Source of the DNA: Batkoa obscura
Taxonomy: Eukaryota > Entomophthoromycota > Entomophthoromycetes > Entomophthorales > Batkoaceae
Direction: 5' to 3'
Assembly (NCBI GenBank): GCA_030770535.1
Contig: JASVEC010000152.1
Coordinates: forward strand, 1-40,206
DNA: 40,206 bases
The notes below the pieces were generated by a model. The model made no database searches. It had not been told where the DNA came from and worked only from the letters and a program-made list of their open reading frames with translations. Within the stretch, counting starts at the first letter, position 1. Each line of letters begins with the position of its first letter. This document shows positions 12,156 to 23,531 of the stretch, in pieces. The translations under genes and the position numbers were made by a program.

Positions 12156-12841
12156 AATATTCAATTAAAATACTACATTAAACTTAGCTGACGTTGGTTG
12201 AATAAGTTACGTTTTTAGAATCCACCATCATATCTTACTGATTTTGTAAATCCATTTTCCCTTTAAAAGTAAAAAATATTAGCCTAACTATTAAATTTTA
12301 TTAAACTACAAACTAGACCAAAACGCTAGTACTAAGTTTATCAAGTATCCCTATAAATTCTTTACTTTTTCAAGAAAAAACAAAGAATCTATTAATTACA
12401 TGAACAAAGGATTACTTTCAAAGAACAGGAATCTCCTATTAATAACTATATGCTATTACAGTTCTACACTTTTAACAATTGAGTTTGCTCAAAAATAGAG
12501 CTTACAGAAATATTAATATCTAAAAAACGAGAGGTAAGGAAAGAAAACTCATTATGGCTACAAAATTTAATACAGTGTTCCACTTGTAACTTAAGTTTTG
12601 TTGGAGGAACTTTAAAAACAAACAAATTTTTGTAGATAATAGCTTGTTTATTATAAAATCTTGCTACCCATCAAATTCAATACAAAGATCAATTTTAGGT
12701 ATTAATCTTTATTACCATATTAAGAAATTATGGGACTCAATAGATGATTGGCTTTTCGATCTCAAACTAGCGTCACTGAAGAAAAATAAGGATTTTAATT
12801 AAGGATAATTCATAAAGAAAATTGTTTTTTATTCAGATAAC
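12156..12841. other. Intergenic region upstream of the ASPM-like gene
   Basis: AT-rich sequence with no supported gene or repeat; it presumably holds the promoter and 5' UTR of the gene starting at 12842. Confidence 0.4.
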
Positions 12842-15800
12842 ATGGCGAGTATCAACAATGGAAAAGAATCTGTTAAAAGGAATTTCAATGGGGAAGGTAA
12901 ATTTACTACTGAAAAAGATTAAATAAGTTAATTTATTAAAACTAGTTTTTAGTATCCTTTAATACTCCTTTAACCAAAAAAAATAATGTAATACAAACTA
13001 AAGTTAAGAACCAAAAGAAAAAAGAGTATTCAGTTGATGCGCCACAGTCGTCCAACTGGCATAATGAGCGTAACAAAAATTTAGGCTACTGGCTAAATTA
13101 TGAACTTTGTAAATTTAATTTATTTGAAAATTTCAATGCCAAACACGATAGTCCAGGAGGAATTACAATCAAATTAGAAAAAATAAGGATCATCGAGAAA
13201 TCAAAAAAGATATCAAAAGAATTGGAGTTTACATTTGAGAAGTTAAAAGAGAAGCTCTTTAGTACAGATAGCTATTTCAAGCCCAAATTAAATATAATCA
13301 TTGATTTTGGCTAAGAAGAGATATATTAAAAATATTTAATTATTATGATCCATTTTGGCTATCTTTAGCTATTGAAGTTTGTTTTGAAAACATTGGGTTT
13401 TTTGGCTCATTAAAAAAAAACACAGCGAACAATTTAACTAATGAGGTATTTAATTTATAATAATAAAGCTTTATTTTATTCAATGTTAAATTTACCTAGG
13501 GTTTATTTAATGGAATTTCAGAAGAACAATACAGTTTAGAAATATCAAAACAATTTTTTTTAAAATGTTTAATGACAGTTTATTTATTAGATAAAGCTAG
13601 AATAATGGAATTAATACCAGATCATCAACGTTTATTTATCAATAAAGAAGTTAAATCAAGTAAACAAATGCTGACATTGTTAACGGATGTATTTATGAAA
13701 AAGGATGTAACTGATATAACTGAAATTTTGGGTTTAGATTTAAAATTTTATCAAACATCGATAGATGAATATGAATATAGTATTACTGAATTAGCTATGG
13801 ATTTAAGAGATGGTATCAAATTAACTCAATTCGTTTCTAAGTTTTTAGATAGAAAGCCAAATGTAATTTAACATTTAATATACCGAATTATTGTTTAATT
13901 AATATTGATATATTTTATTTAGGGAATTATTATACCAGCTAAAAACTTTGATGATGAATTAAATAATATGAAGATATTATTCAAATTTCTAGACTATCAT
14001 GGGATTAATACAAAATATTTGATTGGTGGACTAACTAAACCAGTAGATATAGTGAATGGAGATCGGGAAAAAACAATTGGATTATTATGGACATTACTAT
14101 TAAAATGGAAGATACCCAATTTAATTGATGAAGAGTTTATAAAATCGCAAATAGCTCAATTAAAATTACAATATTTTAAATGTTATTCAAAATCGATGCC
14201 CGATCTTAATACAGAAGGTGTTTATTTCAATTCCCCATTATTATCTGGTTTATTGACTTGGTGTTCTTCAATTTGTGCCTTATATCAATTACCAGTTATG
14301 AATTTTACCTCTAGTTTTGAAGATGGGCAAGCGATTTGCTATTTAATTGCTTATTATTTTCCAATGTATTAGATCCAACACATATAAAATCACAGCCAAA
14401 AGAAGATTATTTAGAACTTGAAGAAGGCGTACTTGAAAAAAATTGGTTGATATTTTCGACACCAAAAAAGCGCAAAGTAGATCCTATTCGTGAAGCAGTA
14501 ATTCATAATTTTGATTTACTTAAAGCAGCCATTATTCAACTTGGTGATGTACCTTCTTTTTTTTCCTTTAGAAGTTACGGTGCTATCGACGAAAAATTAG
14601 TGATTATTTATGTAGTTTATTTAGCAAATCGTATCCATACATTAATTAATTTAGAATTAAATGTGAGAAAAATTCAACAGTGGTGGCTTAATTATGGTAA
14701 TTTACAATCTGAAGCTAACAGATTATTACGTCAACAGGAATTAGAAGACAAAGCTTCAATAATAATTACAAATTCATTAAGAAGATTTAAAGCTAAAGTA
14801 ATCCATGATCCTGAAGTTGATGAATTTTATGACATTAGAGCAGCTGCTATGATTATACAAGATTCGAGAAGAGGAATAATAGCAAAAAGATCATTTTCTA
14901 TAAAATCAATCTCGTCAGCTACTATTCAAAAAACATACAATATGCATAATACCCGACTTCAATTTCATATTAAAAAAAAAGCGGCTATTAAAATCCAATC
15001 TATTTGGAGAAGATACTCAGCAATTAAAATGCTACACGATCTTAGTATCATTCACAATCAAGCAGCATTAAAATTACAATGTAGTATTCGTAGCTGGCTT
15101 TGCAAAAAAGAATTGAATCAAATTAAGCTATTAAACAAATCGGCTACCATCATCCAAAGTCAATTTCTTATGTGGGATCAGGTTAATACATATTCAAAAA
15201 AACGAGCTAGTGCCCTACAATTACAATCATTTGGGCGTGCACTTTTAGCAGTAAATCAATATAAATTAACTAAGAAAGAAAGTAGAAAAATACAAAATAG
15301 AATACGTGTATTTACCCATAGTAGAAGGATAAAAGAAGAATACGATCAACGTAAAAAATTAACTAAAAAGATGCAACAATTGGCACGCAAGTATATAATT
15401 CGACAAGAGGAAATACGTAAGAAAAATAAGGCAGCAACTCAAATTCAATGTTTATGGAAATGCTTTAAATCTAGAAAATCATTAAAGTATTTAATTTATC
15501 AAAAGAATTCAGCTACAAAATTACAAGCATTTATGAAAATGTGTCATTTTAATATCAATTATTCTATTTTAAAAGAGACATCCAATTTTATTCAGTTAAG
15601 AAGAAGAGTCAGAATTTTAGGGGATAACGTATGCGAAGAGTACAAAAATAAAGTTAATGCAACTAAAGTAATACAAAAACAATTAAGAAAGCATTGGTAT
15701 CTTATGGCAGAAGCAGAGAAAAAAGAACAAGCGTGCGTTAAGATACAATGTATTTGGAGGAAATTTTGCGCTAAAAGGCTACTTTCTAAACTTCAACTTC

Positions 15801-18430
15801 ATTATAAAGCAGCGGTTTTAATTCAATCAAAAATAAAAAGTTTTGTAATCAAAGAAGTTTATTTTATTACTTCTTATTTAGCAATGGGTTTGCAAAGGGC
15901 ATGGAGAGAAAAGTTACTAGCCAGGGAAACTAAGCAAAATTATTGTAAATTGAGAGAAACCACGCTATTCCTTCAACAGCGTGTTAAGTTTATTAAATAT
16001 TTTAAAAAGTGGAAAGAACAAAGAAATTTAGCTGCTATTACTTTACAATCGGCTTGGAAGAGACTGCTAGCTAAAAGAGAGTTAAGTAATAGGAGAATTA
16101 ATAAGGCATCAGTAACCATTTCTTCGTTTTTAAAGATGGTTAAAGGAACTACCAATTTCAATGAGCTTAAAGACCATACAAAAGCTATTATAGAAATTCG
16201 TCATAATACTCAACATTCTAAAGTGACATTAGATAATTATTCCTTATTAAAAGAAGCAGCTAAAATAACTCAATTCCAATTAAGACAAAAATGGGAAACT
16301 GAAAGTGTGTATAAGCAACATTTAAAAGAAAAAGGAGCGACTTTACTTATTCAAAGGAAGTTCAGAGCTTATCAAAAACACGTGAGGTTAATCAATCACT
16401 CTGCTTTAAAAATCCAATCAGTTTGGAAGATGGCTATTACCAAGAAGGAATATACATATGATCAAATGAGAAATAAAATGGCTCTTAGAATCCAGAATTG
16501 TATGAGAATGAAAATAGCTAAAGAGGAATTTAATAATAGATTAAAGCTAGCAAAAATCATTCAAGAAAGATGGGATTGTTATATCAATACTTTAGATCAA
16601 TGTTTTAATTTTAAATTAATTAAAGAAGTCACTGGATTCATTAAAGATACCTATCAAAACTCAATAAATTGTAAAGACATTAAGGAGGATTATCAAATTC
16701 GAAAATTAGCCATGTTGACAATTCAATCTAACATTAAAATGGCAATGAGTAAACTACCCTATTTAGAACTTAAATCGGCAGCGGATTATGTGGCTCATAG
16801 AAGAAAGGAAGTGGTTTTGGCAAGAGAGGAGAATAAGAATTATTTAGGTTTAAAATTCAAAGCTATTATTATACAAGGCATTTATCAACACCAAATTCAA
16901 TGCAATAAGGTTAAGGAATTATTTAATAAGAAAAAGGAAGCAGCTACCGCTTTACAAAAGTGTCTAAGAAGTTATTGGATTCAAAAAGATACTCAATACA
17001 GATCTGCAATTTTACTTCAAGCTCAATTAAAGGCATATTTAGTTAAGAAGGAGTATAGTAAAAACATACACTTACATAACAATTCAATTAAAATTCAATC
17101 TTTATTGAAAATGGTAAAAAGTCGAATTAAATTTAATAAGATTAGGCAATTAAGTCGATGGATTTGTGAACGTAGAGAGGCATTATTAATTTCTAACGAA
17201 ATTGTGGATAACTATGACAATATTAGAATTGCGGCTTTTATTATTCAAGATAGACTTAGAGCTATGACAGATGGTAAATTGGAATTTAACCATTATCAAA
17301 ATATTAAACAGTCAGCAATTGTTTTACAGCAAGCTTATCGTAATTACTTTGAAAGGAAAAACCAAGCAGCCACCAAAATTCAACAGATATGGAGAGGATA
17401 CATATTAAGTAAAGAAGCTATTGAATTATTCAACAAAAAGAAAGAAATAAGGAAAAGATTTCAAAAAGTATATATAAAACTAATAGCTGCAGATCAATTA
17501 TTTTTAAGATTTAATGAAATTTTTGAAGCTAAATTACATGCTCAATTTCGATTAAGATATAAATATTTAACTCTATGGCGAAATGAATGCAATGAAAAAT
17601 TAGAAGAATTGAGAGCTAAACGATTAGAAAGAGAAAGACACTTAGCCGCTATAAAATTACAAACATTAAGTTTATTTTATTTAAGTCAACGTAAATTTAA
17701 AGCGAGTCAAAGAATTGCAAAGAGTTTACAACCATTATGGAGGGGTTACAAAGTACGTATAAAGAGTTCACCAAAGGTGAAATTAGCTTGCCAAAGAGTT
17801 CAAAAAGCTAATCGTGAAGCTCAACCGCATATGATACTTTCAAATCGTACTACTATTGCTTTAGACATATTAAGTGCTAGTAAAAATTTAACTCATATTA
17901 TTAAAGCATGTGATCATTTAGTTGTAGTAACTCAATTATCACATACTTGTCGACAAAGGTTAATGGAGCAATATCATGTTATTAGAGTCATATTAACTTT
18001 AATGGGACAATGTAATCGTAGTCAACCTCATCAAGAAATCTTAAGACATTCTGTTTTAATATTGGAAAATTTATCTCGCGATGAAACATGTGCTAAACAT
18101 TTAGTTACACAATGTAAAGATGTAGAAGATATGTTAATTACTATGGTGGCCCATAAAGAACTATCACATGTATTAAATCCATTGATGGTGACTTTAGCTA
18201 ATTTAATGTCGTATCCTAAAGTGTTAGAAATTATTAAAAAGACAAACCAAATCAAGTTAAGACTTAAAATGGTTCAAATGGGTATTAAAAGAAAAAGTAG
18301 GTTTCCGATGATGAATAATAAAGTGAAGAAAGACTCAAGATCAATATATTCGGTGGGATTAATGGGATTAAGCTCATTAGAAGATATTGATCAACAGCAG
18401 TTAATTGGGCAACTAATTGAACTTATTTAA
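12842..18430 (+). CDS. ASPM: ASPM-like (abnormal spindle) calponin-homology/IQ protein
   Basis: ASPM/Asp proteins sit at spindle poles and microtubule minus ends and bind calmodulin through IQ motifs. Exons are 12842-12896, 12953-13445, 13500-13862 and 13923-18430, about 1806 aa if two frame slips are ignored. The N-terminal region contains RRDILKIFNYYDPFWLSL, the family's conserved YxPxWLxLGLE block. CH domains follow: DLRDGIKLTQFVSKFLDRKP with LLWTLLLKWKIP, then FEDGQAICYLIAYYFP. From about residue 540 to 1640 there are many IQ units (AAxxIQxxWR: AIKIQSIWRRYSA, ACVKIQCIWRKFCAKRL). The C-terminus is armadillo-like (TCRQRLMEQYHVIRVILTL; CNRSQPHQEILRHSVLILEN). One base is missing near 13306-13311 (..IIDF|WLRRD) and one near 14363 (YYFP|NVLDP). 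The rest stays open for over 4 kb, so recent mutation or assembly error is likely. The 18-codon first exon is plausible but least certain. Confidence 0.85.
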
Positions 18431-18811
18431 GAATGAGTGGATTAAGATATGAAAATCAATAAAAATTTTGATACATCTAATTATTATTATTTTGTTTATT
18501 TGGAATATTGATAAGTGACCGACATAGAATATTTTGTAAAAATTTATAACTTAATTAAAAAATAAAATAATACTTAACTCAAAAAACCAATTTTAACGTT
18601 ATAATAATAAGCTGATATTATAAATAACAGTTAATTTTTGTTATCAATATTATTATTATAAAGTAAATTTTGGATTGATTTGGTCATCAGTAGTTTATCT
18701 TTTTATTTAGTTTGATTCTAAAATGCTATTAACCTTAGAGTCTTTGTCCAATATTTTACTAAATATACTTGAGTCAAATCTAAATGAATTTAATCAATGT
18801 TTTTTAAGCAA

Positions 18812-18908
18812 GTGAAGATGTTTTTTTTTGATTTCATTATTTTTCCATTTTTTAAGCGCTATTTGAGTAGAAAGATTGTTAGTAAAATTCTTAAAAAAAT
18901 ACATCCCC
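18812..18908 (+). mobile_element. MITE copy 3, inside family member C
   Basis: The body matches the family (GATTTCATTATTTTTCCATT, TTAAGCGCTATTTGAG, TACATCCCC). The left end is degraded (TGAAGATG instead of GGGGATG). No clear target duplication remains. Confidence 0.75.
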
Positions 18909-19269
18909 AAACATTAATGGTTGTTTAGACCTTACTGAATTTGGTATAGCTAGAACAAAATTCATTGGTTTAAAGATATTAAAGTTAATTGCCGATGGGT
19001 TCTTTTGTATATTTAATTAAACTGATTTTGATATTAACTTTATCTCAAACTTAGAATTGGAAACAATAAGTGTCAGTTCCAATTTAAACAATTTTTGAGG
19101 GATTTAAGCAGTTAAAGGGTTTAAAACTAATCGATTATACTAGTTTTGGTTCGAACAATAATAACAACTATTATGATATAATATTGGCTGAAAATATCAA
19201 TACTGTTGCTTTAGGTTGCTTTAATTCAGATCATGTGGCTGATTATGAGCTTTTGAAATTATCAACATT

Positions 19270-19368
19270 GGGGATGTTTTTCTTGGTTTCATTACTTTTT
19301 CTACCTTTTAAGCGCTATTTGAGCGGAAACGTTGTTAGTAAAATTCTTAAACAAAAAAATACATCCTC
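19270..19368 (+). mobile_element. MITE copy 4, inside family member C, read in frame
   Basis: A 99-bp element from GGGGATG to CATCCTC. Flanks share only ATT (3 bp), perhaps a 4-bp duplication with one base lost. Element plus duplication is 102 bp, so the surrounding frame (LLKLSTL..SLKEIHIEYL) passes through it as 34 extra codons. Confidence 0.85.
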
Positions 19369-19421
19369 ATTAAAAGAAATTCATATTGAGTATTTACCAA
19401 TAAAACTATTAAAATCAATAT

Positions 19422-19519
19422 GGTGATGTATTTTTTTGTTTAAGAATTTTACTAACAATCTTTCTACTCAAATAGCGCTTAAAAAATGGAAAAATAATGA
19501 AATCAAAAAAAACATCCCC
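19422..19519 (-). mobile_element. MITE copy 5, inside family member C
   Basis: A 98-bp copy in the opposite orientation, flanked by perfect ATAT duplications (19418-19421, 19520-19523). It lies only about 50 bp from copy 4, and the two form a natural inverted pair. Confidence 0.85.
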
Positions 19520-19833
19520 ATATCATTTTTGCCAAATATTTAAACAATCTAATTTTCTAATTTATAAAGCAAATCTAATTTAGTAACTTTATTTGAATTG
19601 AAGAGTTATTTTATCTTATTTCTCTTTTCTCAAGCCTTAAAATGATTAGAGCTACAAATCTAACCTTCGACGGATATTTAGAAGTTGATTACAAACATAC
19701 TGATACTATCCTCTTGTCAATTACTATTCCTTATTCGCATGAGAGTATTTTTTATAATTTATTGGGATATATTCCATCATTAGACTGGATGAGATTTATG
19801 ATATTCAATATAACAAACTACATTTTAGTATAG

Positions 19834-20376
19834 TATTATTTTATCAATGAATTGTATTATTTGTAAAATCAGCAGTAACCCTTTTTGATATGTATGTTAC
19901 AGCTTTACTATAATTCAACTAACTGTTCACTCAAGAGTAAGATTTAGCTAAAATTCAAGGATCAAGCTTTAAAGAAATCAACTAACTAATCAAATAAATG
20001 GCTCCAAAAATCACTGCTAGTTACATTGTAATAAAGCTATAATGTAAATTATGTTTAAATTTTAGTATAAATTAATTATACTTCTTAAACCTTAATATCT
20101 TACTTTTGTAATTTATTTCACGACTTTGAGTTATGCTACTAAGTAATTTTATATATATACAAGTTTCTATAAAGGACATGTCTGCAGGGTTTTACTAAAG
20201 TCACTTTTATCTAAACTATATATAGATGGATGTTTTCTAATAAATATTTTTATCTTTTATATAGAATCAATATAATATGAATTTTGACATAAATTTCTCA
20301 AAATATTTATGCTCTGTTTTACTTTAGCATTTTAATAAAAATTTAAATATTTCGATAAAAATATCTAAAGTATAAG
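19834..20376. other. Intergenic region, nothing recognised
   Basis: AT-rich stretch between F-box member C and the second LTR-like element; no gene is supported. Confidence 0.35.
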
Positions 20377-20841
20377 TGTGAAATATCGCTTTGTCAGCCC
20401 CACGGTCAATTGTAGTATAATAATCACTTAAGCTGCTGTGTTCTCGAGTTCAGAGAAAATCAATCCCACGTTCTTAGTTTGATTTGCTATGAGAATTTCT
20501 AGCTTCATTCCAAAGAATATTATCTTCTTATTTTGATATTTATACTTTTCAGAGTATAAAAGAGCTTACAGAGTATAAGTAGTTCGAGGCTTTTTAATTG
20601 AATTATTCCCTGATATCTCGAACATTTAATAAAGCCACTAAGTTTTCTTAATAGTATTTTACGTAGATTTTACATTAGTATTGTCTATTCTATCTGTCTT
20701 ATATAGCTTGCAACCTATTACGTGCTATTCCTCATAATCCAAGTCTATCTTAGTCACATAAACTAAGACCTTTCGACTTATAGTGTGGTCAACCCAGCAA
20801 TAGCTGTTCTTGACTCCAAACACTGAGTACCAGATTTCACA
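20377..20841 (-). mobile_element. LTR-like element (candidate solo LTR), copy 2
   Basis: A 465-bp inverted copy of 8167-8629 with the same TGTGAAAT..ATTTCACA ends, flanked by perfect 4-bp TAAG repeats (20373-20376, 20842-20845). By eye the two copies agree at most positions over long stretches, so both derive from one family of moderate age. The opposite orientation means they are not the two LTRs of one element. It shows no coding capacity and stands alone. Confidence 0.6.
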
Positions 20842-20845
20842 TAAG

Positions 20846-21201
20846 TACCTGTATTAGTTTAACTATAAATTAGTCTCAAACAAGGATTTACACATTTATT
20901 TTGATTGTTATTATTTTGAGATATCAATTTTTATGTTAATAATACTGACTTTATTAGGCAGAACGATAACTATAATTAAAATAAATATATTGGTTAATTA
21001 TTTATTTATTTTCATATCCATAGATTAGCAAAAAATTTGTACAAAATTGATAAAATATTTTGTACAAAAGAGATATAAAAGTTTGCAGAGTAAAAGAATT
21101 GGAAAAAGGTGATTTAAAAAAATTATGAGCGTATTGCATATAATTTCAACATAACACGTGAAAAATTTTATATTAATTACATTATTTAAATATAAGATAT
21201 C
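20846..21201. other. Intergenic region, nothing recognised
   Basis: AT-rich; no coding or repeat signal beyond homopolymer runs. Confidence 0.3.
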
Positions 21202-21290
21202 AATGTGTTTTTATTTCACCACTTTTGTACCTTGAATGTTATTTATGTGGAAAGATTGTTAGCAAAATTTTTAAACAAAATGCATTCTTA
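21202..21290 (+). mobile_element. MITE copy 6 (strongly degraded)
   Basis: The central and right parts match the consensus (GGAAAGATTGTTAG, AAAATTTTTAAACAAAATGCAT). The ends and the AGCGCT core have been lost, so this is one of the oldest copies. Confidence 0.5.
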
Positions 21291-22006
21291 TGCTAAAATT
21301 TCAAAAATTCATTTTAGCAAGACATTATTTTTATTAAGAATTAAAACCTTACTAATAAGTCTTTGTTAGTGTTAATTATTCCTCTTGACTATATCTTGGC
21401 AATGGGCTATTCAAATGATCTAGAACTTTTTATGCGGTCTATTTATAACGTATAAAATAGATTCGTGTGAAAGATGATAACTTGGCTATCTTCTAATCTC
21501 TTTGTTTTGTGATTTTTTAACCACCACTCATATGCTTTCTGACTAATGTGTATTTAGCATCACAATCAAACAACTAAATTTTAAAATTTTAAAAATCAAA
21601 TACATGATGATAAACATATAATATGTTATAATCTTAAAGGCATGAAAATAAGACTTTCAATTAAAGTTGTTTCTTTATTAGTTTAACTGTTTTTTATAAT
21701 ATTACACTCTGGTTGCAGTGCTATTCATAAAAAAAGCCACATTTTGAAATAATTCATATATATGATTTTAAACTTTGCGATTGATTAGAAAAATGAAATA
21801 TTAATGATAAGAAAAATAATTTGTAATAGCATTATAAGACCAAAGAGAATTTGTAAATAATATGGACTCTTTGTTAGTAAGAAATACTATAGTTTTAAAA
21901 GCAAACTTGATTTACTTAACCAATAATATTTTAGCTAGTTATGATTATAAATTAAAATATATGAAAGTAATTTTTACTTCTTCCTTTATTTTTATTTTAA
22001 AATAAA
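21291..22006. other. Intergenic region, nothing recognised
   Basis: AT-rich upstream flank of F-box member D; no supported feature. Confidence 0.3.
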
Positions 22007-22712
22007 ATGGAACTGAAGTTTGATCAGTTAATCAATGTATTACTAGAAGATATATTCAAACTTTTAGATCCAGAAGAAGTGATAGATTTCTGTTTCTTAA
22101 GCAAAGAGTTATTTAATATCGTTAGTGAAATAGCGAAATATAATCCAACTTATCCGTTGTATGATCAAAATAAGACTGGTAGATACTGGAACTATCGAGA
22201 GAAGTTTATCAAAAATAATGGAGGATTAATGAAACATATAAATATTGAAAGTGAGAATATAGAATATTTAACTTGTTGCTCAAACTTAATATCTATATCT
22301 TATCTAAATACATATAACAATAGAGCTATTGAATTCGGTTTCTTTAATACCAAATATTCAAGCTATTCATTTTATGAAAATAGACCAACATGATAAACTA
22401 TCTGATAATGTCAAGTTCAACGAAGATACTTTCATAAAAAAAAGTATAATTTAAGGGAATACAAATTTACTAAATTCATTTCTATAACTATTTTAACACA
22501 ACTAAAGAGTTTCTTCACCTCATATCTTTATTCCCAAACCTTGAAGTAGTTAAAAGCACAAATCTTTTATCAGATAAAACTGAACCATTAGATTATAAAA
22601 TACTCGTACTATCCCTTTATTGCTTATTGCACCTTATACAAATAATCACAAGGGTATTTTCAATTACCTGTTGAGATACATTCCATCATTAGATTGGGTG
22701 AAACTACAATAA
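22007..22712 (+). pseudogene. F-box/RNI-like family member D (internal deletion)
   Basis: The N-terminus is well preserved (MELKFDQLINVLLEDIFKLL.., then YWNYREKFIKNNGGLMKHIN). After NTYNNRAIEFG the sequence jumps to the family's C-terminal block, recognisable out of frame as LIPNIQAIHF. It then continues EFLHLISLFPNLEVVKST and ends near YIPSLDWVKLQ. The whole leucine-rich middle, roughly 250 codons compared with member A, is gone. The remaining 128-codon frame could still encode an F-box-only fragment, but decay is the likelier reading. Confidence 0.75.
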
Positions 22713-22861
22713 GCAATGTCAATAAACTACATTCAAATATAGTCGCTTTATCAATGAGATATATTATTTGAAACTAAGTGATAGCTTTTTTTAATATTTA
22801 GATTCCAATAATATTATGCTTTTGTATTTTAAACTTTATTATTATTATGTTATTAAGATAT

Positions 22862-22960
22862 GGGAGTGTTTTTTTTGACTTCATTACTTTTTCCATTTTC
22901 TAAGCCCTATTTAAGCGGAAAATTTGTTAGTAAAATTCTTAAACACAAAAATACATCCCC
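22862..22960 (+). mobile_element. MITE copy 7
   Basis: A 99-bp copy with GGGAGTG and CATCCCC ends, and perfect ATAT duplications (22858-22861, 22961-22964). It lies between family members D and E. Confidence 0.85.
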
Positions 22961-23531
22961 ATATAAATTCATAAATTAACTTTTATTTTCAACATTTTAT
23001 TTGTATGTATTTTACAATTGTAACAACTTTGATTATAAAATTTGTATTGATTTAACTAATAGTATTCAAACTACATAGCATCATCAAGGTTAATTAAGGG
23101 TTATAAAAAGTAAATTGAACTTTGTTTCTTTTTTTTTATTTGATTTTAAAATTCTATTAGTCTTAGAGTCTTTATCTGATATATTATCAAAAGATATGCT
23201 CAAGCTATTACATCCAGAAAAATTAGCTAATTTATGCTTTTTAAATAGGTTATTTAATATTGCAAGCAAAGTAGTTGTGATAACTCTACTTATTCACTGT
23301 GTAATCAAGACAAAGTTGATTTCAATATTATCAAGGGAAGTTTATTATCGGAAACCGAGGATTGATGAAGCATATGAGTATAAAAACTAGAAGCTTTAGG
23401 TCTCTAAACAATTGTTCAAACTTGAGATCAATATTCTATTTATATACAATTAATGGGAGTTGTGAAAATAGAGACAAAAATAAAGATAATATCAAATTAC
23501 AAGTTAAAATGGCAAAATTAAAAAAATATAT

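Larger units (their letters stand above)
18723..19833 (+). pseudogene. F-box/RNI-like family member C (decayed, three MITEs)
   Basis: It begins MLLTLESLSNILLNILES, the family's F-box start, and is cut by a MITE at CFLSK. Later segments include FISNLELETISV, AENINTVALGCFNSDHVADYELLKLSTL and SLKEIHIEYLPIKLL, ending near LLGYIPSLDWMRF. Much of the middle is missing and stops and frame changes occur. MITEs 3, 4 and 5 lie inside it. Copy 4 happens to be read in frame through an open stretch at 19184-19426. Confidence 0.75.

Noticed and set aside
8167-20841. The two LTR-like copies as the ends of one 12-kb element
   Set aside because: They are in inverted orientation, each has its own flanking duplication, and the DNA between contains a conserved host gene.
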